From Streptomyces sp. Root1304 (lineage in GTDB: Bacteria > Actinomycetota > Actinomycetes > Streptomycetales > Streptomycetaceae), in contig NZ_LMEP01000005.1 in NCBI RefSeq assembly GCF_001426405.1, positions 252,809-316,808 on the forward strand: a DNA stretch of 64,000 nt. Reading direction: 5' to 3'. A model generated the notes under the pieces. The model was not told the DNA's origin. It ran no database searches and saw only the letters and a list, made by a program, of their open reading frames with translations. The translations under genes were made by a program, and so were the position numbers. Shown here in pieces: positions 17,123 to 25,562 of the stretch. How positions within the stretch are numbered: position 1 is the stretch's first letter; every line of letters starts with the position of its first letter.

Positions 17123-18993
17123 CCACCTCCACCGTGCCCCCCGCGGTGCCTCCCTCCGGTGCGGGGTCGGGTTCCCCGTCCGCCGCTCCCCTCGTCCCGG
17201 CCGGGGCGAGGGGGGCGGCGGGGGCCGGGGCCCGGGGCGAGCGGCTGCGGCGGGCCCTTCGGGTCGTGCTGCCCGCGGCGACCGCGGCGGCCCTGCTTGC
17301 CGCGCCCTTCGGCCTCGACGCGTTCGCCCTCGCCACGCTGACCCTGGGCCTGTGCCACGGCCTCTTCGCGTACGGCCTCGATCTGAGCTGGGGCCGGGCC
17401 GGGCTGCTGAGCGTCGGACACGCCGCGTTCTTCGGTCTGGGCGCCTACGCGGTGGCCCTCGCCCAGGAGCACGAGCTGTCCCTCTCGCTGACGGTCCCGG
17501 CGGCGGTCCTCGCGGCGGTGGCCATCGCGATCCCCGTCGTCCGGGTGGGGCTCGCGGCGCCCGTGCCCGACGCGCCGCTGATCCTGCTCACGATCGGCGT
17601 CGGTCTGCTGCTCCAGCGGGCCGCGACCACGCTCACCCCGGTCACCGGCGGCACCAACGGCCTGTCCGTCTCCGGCACCGACGTGGTCACCTCGTACTAC
17701 TTCACCCTCGGCGCCGTCGCCTGTGTGGTGGGGGTGTGCGCGCTGCTGCTCGTCCGGGGCCGGTTCGGCGCCCGTCTCGTCGCGGCGGCCCGCAATCCGG
17801 AACGGGCAGCGCAGAGCGGTGTCGACGGGCCGTGGGTCCGCTCGGTCGCCTTCGGCGCGAGCGCCGCCGTCGCCGCCCTCGCGGGTGCGCTGTACGCCCC
17901 CGTCGCCGGGCTCGTCTCGCCGACGGTCTTCGGCCTCGGTCTTTCGACCTCGGTGCTGATCTGGCTGGCGCTCGGCGGACGCGAGTCCACGGTGGGGCCG
18001 TTCCTCGGCGCCGTCGCCGTCACCGTGGGCCAGCAGTTCCTGGGCGCCACCTGGCAGGGCTGGTACGTGCTCGCGCTCGCCGCGCTGTTCCTGCTGGTCG
18101 TCCGGCTCGCGCCGGGCGGGCTCACGGCGGCCCCCCGCCGCCTGCTCGCGGGACCCGGCCCCGACCTCCGCCTGCCGGCCTCGGCCCGCCGCCCGGGCCG
18201 GGGACGTACCCGAACGGGCGACGGACAGGACCGTGCGGAAGGCGGGGACACCGGGTCCGCGTCCTCCGGAGCCGTGGAATCCACGGGTACGGAAGCCGGC
18301 GTCGACCCGCTCGTCCTCTCCGGGGTCCGCAAGGCCTTCGGTCCCGTGGAGGTGCTCTCCGGGGTGGACCTGACGGTCGCCCCCGGGCAGTGCGTGTGCC
18401 TGATCGGTCCGAACGGCGCCGGGAAGAGCACCCTGCTGAGCGTCGTCGCGGGCCAGCTCGCCTCGGACTCCGGCACCCTGCGGATCTTCGGCACGGACGC
18501 GGCACGGCTGCCCGTCCACCGGCGGGTGCGGCTCGGGGTCGGGCGGATGTTCCAGATCCCCAGCGTCCTCGCCGAGCTGTCCCCGGCCGACAACCTCGAC
18601 CTCGCCCGGATGGACGCGCCCGTCACTGCTGAACTGCCCGCCGAGTTCCTCGACCTGGCCGAGGACCGGGTGCGGCCCGCCGGCACCCTGCCGCTCGCCG
18701 ACCGAAGACGACTGGAGCTCGCCATGGTGCTGGTCGCCGCACCCCGCCTGATGCTGCTCGACGAACCCGCCGCCGGGCTCGGCCCGGACGACGCCCGCCG
18801 GCTCACCCGGGAACTGCGCGAGGTCAACCGCCGTACGGGCTGCGCGATGCTCGTGGTCGAGCACGACATGGAGATCGTGCGGGAACTGGCCGACGAGGTC
18901 GTGGTGCTGGCTGGCGGCGGGGTCCTCGCCCGCGGCCCGCTCGACACGGTGGCCGCCGACCCGGCGGTCCGCGCCGCCTACCTGGGGGCATGA
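17119..18993 (+). CDS. Fused ABC permease-ATPase (LivM-LivG fusion)
   Basis: A 624-residue two-domain subunit. Residues about 45-335 are a LivM-type permease (multiple hydrophobic helices, GLDLSWGRAGLLSVGHAAFFGLGAY-like start near 88). A basic/polar linker (about 335-393) leads to an ATPase (394-624) with Walker A GPNGAGKST and Walker B LMLLDEP. The ABC signature region reads LPLADRRRLELA and lacks the usual SxGQ, which is unusual. GTG 17119 overlaps the lipoprotein stop (GTGA). Permease and ATPase are more often separate genes; the fusion fixes one copy of each in the complex with the LivH-type and LivF-type partners. Confidence 0.87.
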   Translation: MTTSTVPPAVPPSGAGSGSPSAAPLVPAGARGAAGAGARGERLRRALRVVLPAATAAALLAAPFGLDAFALATLTLGLCHGLFAYGLDLSWGRAGLLSVGHAAFFGLGAYAVALAQEHELSLSLTVPAAVLAAVAIAIPVVRVGLAAPVPDAPLILLTIGVGLLLQRAATTLTPVTGGTNGLSVSGTDVVTSYYFTLGAVACVVGVCALLLVRGRFGARLVAAARNPERAAQSGVDGPWVRSVAFGASAAVAALAGALYAPVAGLVSPTVFGLGLSTSVLIWLALGGRESTVGPFLGAVAVTVGQQFLGATWQGWYVLALAALFLLVVRLAPGGLTAAPRRLLAGPGPDLRLPASARRPGRGRTRTGDGQDRAEGGDTGSASSGAVESTGTEAGVDPLVLSGVRKAFGPVEVLSGVDLTVAPGQCVCLIGPNGAGKSTLLSVVAGQLASDSGTLRIFGTDAARLPVHRRVRLGVGRMFQIPSVLAELSPADNLDLARMDAPVTAELPAEFLDLAEDRVRPAGTLPLADRRRLELAMVLVAAPRLMLLDEPAAGLGPDDARRLTRELREVNRRTGCAMLVVEHDMEIVRELADEVVVLAGGGVLARGPLDTVAADPAVRAAYLGA

Positions 18994-19679
18994 TGAGCCT
19001 CGAACTGACCGCGCTGGCCGGCGGATACGGGCAGGCCGCCGTCGTCCACCCGACCGACCTCACCGTACGGGCGGGCGAGGTCACCGCCCTCATCGGCCGC
19101 AACGGCGCCGGCAAGACCACCCTGCTCCGCACGGTCTTCGGTCTCGCCGACCGGCACGGCGGCACCGTCGTCCTCGACGGACGGAAGCTGCCCCCGGGCC
19201 GCCCGGACCTGCTCGCCGGGGCCGGAGGCACCCTGATGCCCGAGGACCGCGGGGTGTTCCCTTCCCTGACGGTCGCCGAGAACCTGCGGCTGGCCCGTCG
19301 CCGCGACTTCGCGCCGGCGGTGGACCCGTACGAGGTGTTCCCGCTGCTCACCGACCGGGCGGGGCAGCTCTCCGGGAGCCTGTCCGGCGGCCAGAAGCAG
19401 CAACTGGGCATCGCACGGGCGATGCTGGCCGGCCGCAGCCTGATCGCGGTGGACGAACTCACGCAAGGGCTCCAGCCGTCCGTGGTCACGGACGTCCTGG
19501 ACGCCCTCGGCACGATCGCCGAGGCGGGCGTCGCCGTCCTCCTCGTGGACCAGCACGCCGGCGCGCTCCTCGACCGCAGCCACCACGCGGTGGCGATGGA
19601 GGCCGGGCGGGTCGTCCTCGACGCGCCGAACGGACCCGGCCTGCGCGACCGCCTCGACGAGATCCTCGCGGTCCGCTGA
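18990..19679 (+). CDS. ABC transporter ATPase (LivF type)
   Basis: A 229-residue ATPase with Walker A GRNGAGKTT, a good signature LSGSLSGGQ and Walker B LIAVDE, closing the HAAT-type importer. ATG 18990 overlaps the preceding stop (ATGA), and a second ATG at 18993 is also usable. It pairs with the ATPase half of the fused subunit, whose own signature motif is weak, so this subunit may supply the intact signature at one of the two ATP sites. Confidence 0.9.
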   Translation: MMSLELTALAGGYGQAAVVHPTDLTVRAGEVTALIGRNGAGKTTLLRTVFGLADRHGGTVVLDGRKLPPGRPDLLAGAGGTLMPEDRGVFPSLTVAENLRLARRRDFAPAVDPYEVFPLLTDRAGQLSGSLSGGQKQQLGIARAMLAGRSLIAVDELTQGLQPSVVTDVLDALGTIAEAGVAVLLVDQHAGALLDRSHHAVAMEAGRVVLDAPNGPGLRDRLDEILAVR

Positions 19680-19689
19680 GCCGCCGGGG

Positions 19690-19757
19690 CTCCCCGCCCC
19701 CCTCCCTTCCCTCCCCCTCTCTCTCCTTCTCCCCTCCGCACCCACCCGCCTGGAGTC
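19690..19757 (+). other. Long pyrimidine-rich tract in the spacer before the amidase
   Basis: Nearly all bases from about 19690 to 19741 are C or T, and the bias continues to about 19757, just before the amidase ribosome site. This 84-base spacer lies inside an otherwise tightly overlapping operon. It could be an mRNA processing, pausing or protein-binding segment, or only a compositional accident. Confidence 0.4.
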
Positions 19758-19763
19758 ACCGTC

Positions 19764-21191
19764 ATGGACCCCTTCTCCTCGGCCACCGATCTCGCGGCCG
19801 CCGTCCGCCGCCGCGAGGTGAGCCCCGTCGAGATCGTCGACACCTATCTCGCCCGCATCACCCGCCACAACGACGAACTGGCCGCGTTCACCTGGATCGA
19901 CGAGGAGGCCGTACGCGCCTCCGCCCGCCGCGCCGAGCAGGCCGTCATGGACGCGGCCGGCGACGACCTGGCCGTCCTCCCCCCGTTCCACGGAGTCCCG
20001 GTCCCCGTCAAGGAACTGACCCAGGTCGAGGGCCAGCCCGCGACCTACGGCTCGTACGGGGTCGACGACCGTCCCCGTGACCTCACCGAACCCGTGGTGA
20101 GCCGCCTCCTCGACGCCGGCTTCCTGCTGATGGGCCGCACCAACTCGCCCGACATGGGGCTGCTCTCGACCACGGACAACAGCCGGTTCGGCTCCACCCG
20201 CAACCCCTGGGACCCCGACCGCACCTCCGGCGGATCCAGCGGCGGCGCCGCGGCGGCCGTCGCGGCCGGGCTCGCCCCGGTCGCCCACGCCAACGACGGC
20301 GGCGGCTCGATCCGCATGCCCTCCTCCGCCTGCGGTGTCGTCGGGCTCAAGCCCGGCCGGGGCCGGGTCCCCCAGCACGTCCCGGGCTGGGAGCACGCCA
20401 CGGTCGAGGGCGCCATCACCCGGACCGTCCGCGACGCCGCCGCGCTGCTCGACGTCATGTCCGTGCCCGACCGGCTCGCGATGTACCAGGCGCCCGCGCC
20501 GGAACGGCCGTACGCCGACGAGCCGGGCCGCGACGGCGGGCGGCTGCGGATCGGGCTGCTCACCGAGGCGCCCACCGGCCTGCCCGTCGACCCCGAGTGC
20601 GTCGCGGCGGCCGAGCACACCGCCCGGCTGCTCGCCTCCCTCGGCCACGAGGTCTTCCCCGCCTCGCCGTCCTTCTTCAGCGAGCGGGCCATCATCGGCT
20701 ACACGCAGATCGTCCTGGACGCGGCGCTGTGGGCCGCCCCGTACGACCGCCCCGAACTGGCCGAGCCGCACCTGCGGTTCAGGATGGAACGGGCCGCGGG
20801 CCGGCACTCCGGCGAGTACACGCGGGCGGCCACGCTGCTGGCCGAGGAGTCCCGCGCGGTCCGCGCGCAGTGGGGCCAGGACTTCGACCTGCTGCTCACT
20901 CCGACCATGGCCTGCCCGCCGCCGCCGGTGGACGCCCTCCTCAAGGAGGCCAACAGCGACCCGGGCGGCCCCCGTACCACCGAGACGCAGATGATCTCGT
21001 TCACCGCGATCTGCAACATCACCGGTCTGCCGGCCGTGAGCCTGCCCACCCACACCTCCGCGGACGGGCTGCCGATCGGCAGCCAGCTCGTCGCGGGGCC
21101 CTGGGACGAGGCCGCCCTGATCCGGGTCGCGGCCGAGCTGGAGCTGATCGACGGCTGGCCCGACCGCCGCCCCGCGCGCTTCGCCGGCTGA
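19764..21191 (+). CDS. Amidase-signature hydrolase
   Basis: A 475-residue member of the amidase signature family, which hydrolyses amide bonds through a Ser-cisSer-Lys triad. All three are visible: Lys83 (VPVKEL), Ser158 in GGSSGG and nucleophile Ser182 in GGSIRMP. Length is normal and there is no signal peptide, so it acts in the cytoplasm. The ATG at 19764 follows TGGAG. It lies 84 bases after the importer genes and before a secreted amine oxidase. A sensible model is that the importer brings in an amide that this enzyme splits to acid and ammonia or amine; the substrate is unknown. Confidence 0.88.
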   Translation: MDPFSSATDLAAAVRRREVSPVEIVDTYLARITRHNDELAAFTWIDEEAVRASARRAEQAVMDAAGDDLAVLPPFHGVPVPVKELTQVEGQPATYGSYGVDDRPRDLTEPVVSRLLDAGFLLMGRTNSPDMGLLSTTDNSRFGSTRNPWDPDRTSGGSSGGAAAAVAAGLAPVAHANDGGGSIRMPSSACGVVGLKPGRGRVPQHVPGWEHATVEGAITRTVRDAAALLDVMSVPDRLAMYQAPAPERPYADEPGRDGGRLRIGLLTEAPTGLPVDPECVAAAEHTARLLASLGHEVFPASPSFFSERAIIGYTQIVLDAALWAAPYDRPELAEPHLRFRMERAAGRHSGEYTRAATLLAEESRAVRAQWGQDFDLLLTPTMACPPPPVDALLKEANSDPGGPRTTETQMISFTAICNITGLPAVSLPTHTSADGLPIGSQLVAGPWDEAALIRVAAELELIDGWPDRRPARFAG

Positions 21192-21302
21192 CACCGCCGC
21201 GAGCGCCCCTCTCGTCGGCGGTGGCATCCCGCCACCGCCGCTGCGGTTCCCCTCCCTCGTGGAATCCCCAGGGAACCGTCCCCCCCTTGGAAGGAGCCGT
21301 TC

Positions 21303-22931
21303 ATGGCACGAACCGCACCGGCCCGCATGCTGCGCCGGATCGCCGCCGAGCACCTCTCCGCCCCGTCCCCCGCCGCCGGCTCCGCGCCCGCCGGCGGGCT
21401 CTCCCGCCGCACCCTGCTCGGCGGGCTCGCCGCCGGCGCGGGTCTCGCGGCCGTGACGACGGTCGGGGCCGCCGGCCCGGCCGCCGCCACCACACCTCCC
21501 GTGGTCGCCGTCATCGGCGCGGGCATCGCCGGGCTGACCACGGCCCTGCGCCTCGCCGACCACGGCATCGCCTGCACCGTGTACGAGGCCGACAGCCGGG
21601 TCGGCGGGCGGATGTACTCCCAGCCGGCCGGCGCCTACTGGGCGGCCGGCCAGGTCTCCGAGTGGGGCGGCGAGCTCATCGACACCGGGCACGCCACCAT
21701 GCAGCAGCTGGCCCAGCGGTTCGGGCTGCCGCTGGACGACCTGAAGGCCGCCGAGCCGGCCGGTTCCACCGAGGTGTACCGCTTCGGCGGCGGGTACTAC
21801 ACGTACGCGGACGCCGGCAATGACTTCAAGGGGGTGCGGACGGCGATCCAGCGCGATCTCGCCTCCTTCGAATGGCCGGTCGCGTGGAACGCGGCGAACA
21901 GTCCCGGCGCGGTGGCCCTGTCGAACATGAGCGTCCACGACTGGATCGAGACCCGGGTGCCCGGCGGTCACGGCTCCCGCTTCGGGAAGCTGCTGGACGT
22001 CGCGTACACCACCGAGTTCGGTGCCGACACCCGCTCCTCCTCGGCACTGGGCATCCTCGGGATGCTCGGCTACCAGCCCACGCCCAACGCCTTCGCGCTG
22101 TACGGGGAGAGCGACACCCGCTACCACCTGCGGGGCGGCAACCAGCGGCTCCCGCAGGCCATCGCCGCCGCCCTGCCGGCCGGCACGGTCCGCCAGGGCT
22201 GGCGGCTGAGATCCGTGACGGCGGTGGCGGGCGGTCGGCAGCAGCTGACGTTCACCGCCGACGGCTGTACGAGGACGGTGACCGTCGACCACACGGTGCT
22301 GGCCCTCCCCATCGGCGTCCTCCAGCGGCTGGACCTGTCCGCCTCCGGTTTCGACGCCCTCAAGCTGGGCTCGATCGCCGCGATGCGGATGGGCCGCAAC
22401 GTCAAGATGTCGCTCCAGTTCGACGGCCGTCCGTGGAACACGGCCGGACCGTGGGGCCTGGCCAGCGGCAGCACCATGACCGAGACCGGGTACCAGACCT
22501 CGTGGGACTCCAGCCGGGCCCAGCCCGGTGCCCAGGGCATCCTGACGGTGTACGCCGGCGGCCCCCACGCCGACGACTTCACCCCGTCCACGCCGTTCCG
22601 CACGGCGGCCGACCCGCTGGTCGCCCAGTACGCGCGGACGGCCCTCGCCCAGCTCGAACCGGTCTTCCCCGGCATCACGGCGCACTGGACGGGCAAGGCC
22701 ACCCTGGCCGCCTGGCCGCTCAACCCGTACGCCTACGGTTCGTACTCGGGCCTGCCCACCGGGTACTCCCATGTGTTCGGCGGCTACGAGGGTGTCCGGC
22801 AGGGCAACACCCACTTCGCCGGCGAGTACACCTCCGAGTTCGCGGCGGGGTACATGGAGGGCGGTGCGCAGTCCGGGCTGCGCGCGGCGGACGAGGTCCT
22901 CACCGACCTGGGCATCGTGCCGACGAGCTGA
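21303..22931 (+). CDS. Tat-exported flavin monoamine oxidase family protein
   Basis: A 542-residue FAD enzyme. A twin-arginine signal (LSRRTLLGG, residues 33-41, then an Ala-rich helix) precedes the dinucleotide motif GAGIAG (72-77). The substrate-domain and the C-terminal FAD motif (YSHVFGGYEG then HFAGEYTSEFAAGYMEG) are in place, so the fold is complete. It probably oxidises a primary amine or amino acid outside the cell, releasing aldehyde or keto acid, ammonia and peroxide. Start chosen by GGAAGGAG. It is the last gene of the importer/amidase operon, ending at a clear terminator, so amines made outside could feed the importer. Confidence 0.87.
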   Translation: MARTAPARMLRRIAAEHLSAPSPAAGSAPAGGLSRRTLLGGLAAGAGLAAVTTVGAAGPAAATTPPVVAVIGAGIAGLTTALRLADHGIACTVYEADSRVGGRMYSQPAGAYWAAGQVSEWGGELIDTGHATMQQLAQRFGLPLDDLKAAEPAGSTEVYRFGGGYYTYADAGNDFKGVRTAIQRDLASFEWPVAWNAANSPGAVALSNMSVHDWIETRVPGGHGSRFGKLLDVAYTTEFGADTRSSSALGILGMLGYQPTPNAFALYGESDTRYHLRGGNQRLPQAIAAALPAGTVRQGWRLRSVTAVAGGRQQLTFTADGCTRTVTVDHTVLALPIGVLQRLDLSASGFDALKLGSIAAMRMGRNVKMSLQFDGRPWNTAGPWGLASGSTMTETGYQTSWDSSRAQPGAQGILTVYAGGPHADDFTPSTPFRTAADPLVAQYARTALAQLEPVFPGITAHWTGKATLAAWPLNPYAYGSYSGLPTGYSHVFGGYEGVRQGNTHFAGEYTSEFAAGYMEGGAQSGLRAADEVLTDLGIVPTS

Positions 22932-22947
22932 CGGCCGCCCGATGACG

Positions 22948-22980
22948 AAGGCCGGGACCCCCTCGGGGGCCCCGGCCTTT
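22948..22980. terminator. Rho-independent-type terminator between converging genes
   Basis: A 15-base stem with one A-C mismatch (AAGGCCGGGACCCCC against GGGGGCCCCGGCCTT) and a 2-base minimal loop, ending in TTT on the plus strand. It separates the amine oxidase and HAD genes. Confidence 0.85.
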
Positions 22981-22996
22981 CATGCGTCCCTGTCCG

Positions 22997-23656
22997 TCAC
23001 CGCGTGGCGGCCAGCCGCCGGAGCAGGGCGAGGTCCACGTCCAGCAGACTGCCCACGACGGTCCGGCGCGGTGCCGGGGGGACGGGGGTCAGCGAGGGTA
23101 CGGCGACCACATGGCAGCCCGCGGCCTCGGCGGAGGCCACGCCGGTCGGGGTGTCCTCGACGGCGACGCAGGAGCCCGGAGCGGTGCCGAGGGCGGTCAG
23201 GGCGGCCAGGTAGGGGTCCGGGAACGGCTTGGTGCGCGGGGTCTCGCCCTCCGCCACGGTGACCGTGAACCAGTGCCGGCCGAGGGTGTCGAGGACGGTG
23301 TCCACGACCGACCGGGGGGACGCGGAGACCAGCGCCGTGGGTACGCCCTCGGCACGCGCGGCAGCAAGGAGTTCGACGGCCCCGGGGAGGGGGCCGACCT
23401 CCCCGCGGACGAGTTCCGTGAAGCGCCGTTCGAGGGACGCGCCGAGCCGGGCCGTCTCCGTGCGGCCCGGGGCGCGGGCGGCGAGGTGCGCGGCGCAGTC
23501 GTCGACGGCGCGGCCGAGGACGTACGCGAGGTCGGTGTCCGTCAGAGTGAGTCCGAGGCGGACGGCCTCCTCCTCGACCGTGCGGCGCCAGAGCCGCTCG
23601 GTGTCGACGAGCGTGCCGTCCATGTCGAACAGGACCGCCTGGAGTTCGGTGTGCAC
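22997..23656 (-). CDS. HAD-superfamily phosphatase, beta-phosphoglucomutase-like
   Basis: A 219-residue HAD hydrolase with motif I FDMDGT (residues 10-15), motif II Ser in LVSASP, Lys in TKPFPDP and motif IV in VAVEDTPTG. The helical cap after motif I places it with beta-phosphoglucomutase/sugar-phosphate phosphatases. GTG 23656 follows AAGGAAC. It lies 10 bases after the GH35 gene stop, so it is co-transcribed with a beta-galactosidase, and a hexose phosphate made from released sugar is a reasonable substrate (inference). Confidence 0.85.
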   Translation of the reverse strand: MHTELQAVLFDMDGTLVDTERLWRRTVEEEAVRLGLTLTDTDLAYVLGRAVDDCAAHLAARAPGRTETARLGASLERRFTELVRGEVGPLPGAVELLAAARAEGVPTALVSASPRSVVDTVLDTLGRHWFTVTVAEGETPRTKPFPDPYLAALTALGTAPGSCVAVEDTPTGVASAEAAGCHVVAVPSLTPVPPAPRRTVVGSLLDVDLALLRRLAATR

Positions 23657-23666
23657 GGGTGTTCCT

Positions 23667-25421
23667 TCACTCCTCGGTGGCGCCGAGGTCGGGTGTGTCG
23701 CGCAGCTGGACGTGGCGCGTGGCGGTGGCGTGGAGTTCGAGGACGGTGAGGTCGTTGGTGCCGGGCCTGAGGACGGGCGCGGGGACGTACAGGCTGGTCT
23801 GGGGGCCCCGGGACCAGTAGCGGCCCAGGGGGAAGCCGTTGATCCAGGCGAGTCCCTTGGTCCAGCCGTCCAGGTGGAGGAAGGTGTCCGCGGGCTCGTC
23901 CACGGTGAACGTGCCCCGGTGGAAGGCCGGTCCCACCGGGGGGCGCTCGGGGTCGTGGGGCCGGTGGACGACGGCGTCCGGGTCGTGGAGGGGCAGGGCG
24001 CGGCTGTGCCAGCGGGCCGGCGCCGTGCCGTTGACCGTGGTCCGTCCGAGGAGGCCCTTGCGGTCGCGGATCGCGGGTCCGTAGTTGACGCGGCCCTGGT
24101 TCTCGACGAGGACGGAGAGCCGGGCTCCGGGGCGGGGCACGGTGAAGGCGAGCGCGTGCTCGTGGTTCTCGCGTTCGAGGACGCCGACCGGTTGTCCGTC
24201 GACGAAGAACTGGGCGCGGTCGTGGACCCGCTCCGCGTGCAGGAGCGCGGGCCCGGGGGTGGGCAGGTCCGTCTCGTGGAGGACGAAGCCGAAGGGGTGA
24301 CCGAGTTCCTCCAGGGTCAGCGGCCGGTCGGCGGCCTCGGGCACGCCGAGGGCGTCGGCCTGGTCGAGGAGGCCGGCGGTGTGGGTGAGCTCCACGGGCC
24401 CGTACGCGGTCTTGGGGGCGACCGGGGGCGGGAGTTCGGCGGGTACGGGTGCGTGGCGGGCGATGACCTCGCGGAACGCGGCGTACTTGGGGGTGGGGTC
24501 GCCGGCCTCGTCGAGGAGGGCGTCGTAGTCGTAGGAGGTGACGGTGGGGCGGTAGGTGCCCTTGTCGTTGGCTCCGTTGGTGAAGCCGAAGTTGGTGCCG
24601 CCGTGGAACATGTAGATGTTGACGGAGGCCCCGGCGGCGAGGAGTTCGTCGAGCGCGGCGGCGGCGTCGGCCGGGTCGCGGCGGGCGTGGACGCCGCCCC
24701 AGCGGTCGAACCAGCCGATCCAGAACTCCCCGCACATGAGGGGGCCCCGGGGCTGGTGCGCGCGCAGGGCCGCGAGACCGGCGGCGGCGCGGCTGCCGAA
24801 GTTGGCGGTGGCGAGGACGCCGTCGAGGCCGCCCCGGGCGAGGTCGGAGGGCTGGTCGCAGGTGAAGAGGGGGACGTCGACGCCGTGGCGGCGCAGCATG
24901 GCGGCGAGTTCGGCGAGATAGGCGGTGTCGTCGCCGTGGGCGCCGTACTCGTTCTCGACCTGGACGGCGAGGATCGGTCCGCCGTTGCTGCCGAGGTGGG
25001 GGCGCAGGGGTGGCAGGAGGGCGCCGAGGTACTCGTCGACGGCGCTCAGATAGCGGGGGTCGCGGCTGCGCGGGACGAGGTCCTCGTCGGCGAGCAGCCA
25101 GGAGGGCAGTCCGCCGCCCTCCCATTCTGCGCAGATGTACGGGCCGGGTCTGAGGAGGACGTGGAGTCCTTCGGCGGCGGCGGTGTCGAGGAAGCGGGGC
25201 AGGTCGAGGCCTCGGTCGAGGTGGAACTCGCCTCGGCGGGGTGCGTGCGCGTTCCACGGGACGTAGGTCTCGACCGTGTTGAGGCCGAGCAGCCGTGCCT
25301 TGCGGAGTCGGTCGGCCCACTGGTCCGGGTGGACGCGGAAGTAGTGCAGGGCGCCGGAGATGATCCGGAACGGGCGGTCGTCGAGGCGGAAGCCGTCGTC
25401 GGCGATCTCCAGTCGGGACAT
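23667..25421 (-). CDS. GH35 beta-galactosidase
   Basis: A 584-residue glycoside hydrolase family 35 enzyme. The N-terminal TIM barrel has Glu158 (VENEYG, acid/base) and Glu232 (CGEFWIGWFD, nucleophile), and the substrate-region run GPYICAEWEGGG near 93-104. Jelly-roll domains follow, ending in the WINGFPLGRYW motif. There is no signal peptide, so it should act in the cytoplasm on oligosaccharides brought in by the neighbouring ABC importer. The ATG at 25421 has GAGGAG upstream; the frame stays open further upstream but with low-complexity Pro/Arg sequence. Confidence 0.93.
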   Translation of the reverse strand: MSRLEIADDGFRLDDRPFRIISGALHYFRVHPDQWADRLRKARLLGLNTVETYVPWNAHAPRRGEFHLDRGLDLPRFLDTAAAEGLHVLLRPGPYICAEWEGGGLPSWLLADEDLVPRSRDPRYLSAVDEYLGALLPPLRPHLGSNGGPILAVQVENEYGAHGDDTAYLAELAAMLRRHGVDVPLFTCDQPSDLARGGLDGVLATANFGSRAAAGLAALRAHQPRGPLMCGEFWIGWFDRWGGVHARRDPADAAAALDELLAAGASVNIYMFHGGTNFGFTNGANDKGTYRPTVTSYDYDALLDEAGDPTPKYAAFREVIARHAPVPAELPPPVAPKTAYGPVELTHTAGLLDQADALGVPEAADRPLTLEELGHPFGFVLHETDLPTPGPALLHAERVHDRAQFFVDGQPVGVLERENHEHALAFTVPRPGARLSVLVENQGRVNYGPAIRDRKGLLGRTTVNGTAPARWHSRALPLHDPDAVVHRPHDPERPPVGPAFHRGTFTVDEPADTFLHLDGWTKGLAWINGFPLGRYWSRGPQTSLYVPAPVLRPGTNDLTVLELHATATRHVQLRDTPDLGATEE

Positions 25422-25562
25422 GGCGGTGGTGCTCCTCGGGGGCGGATCGGTGGGTTCCGTCGGGGGCGTGGGGGGTGTGACGTGGGGGGAGAGAGGACGT
25501 GCCGGCCGGGCCGCGCGGGGCGGCCCGACCGGCACGAGGGGTAGACAGGCCCCAGACAGGCC

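Noticed and set aside
18978-22814. Very long minus-strand open frame (over 1,200 codons) opposite LivF, the amidase and the amine oxidase
   Set aside because: It runs opposite three well-supported genes with complete domains. Its translation is low-complexity Gly/Arg/Val/Glu sequence typical of the antisense of GC-biased codons, and it has no domain resemblance.
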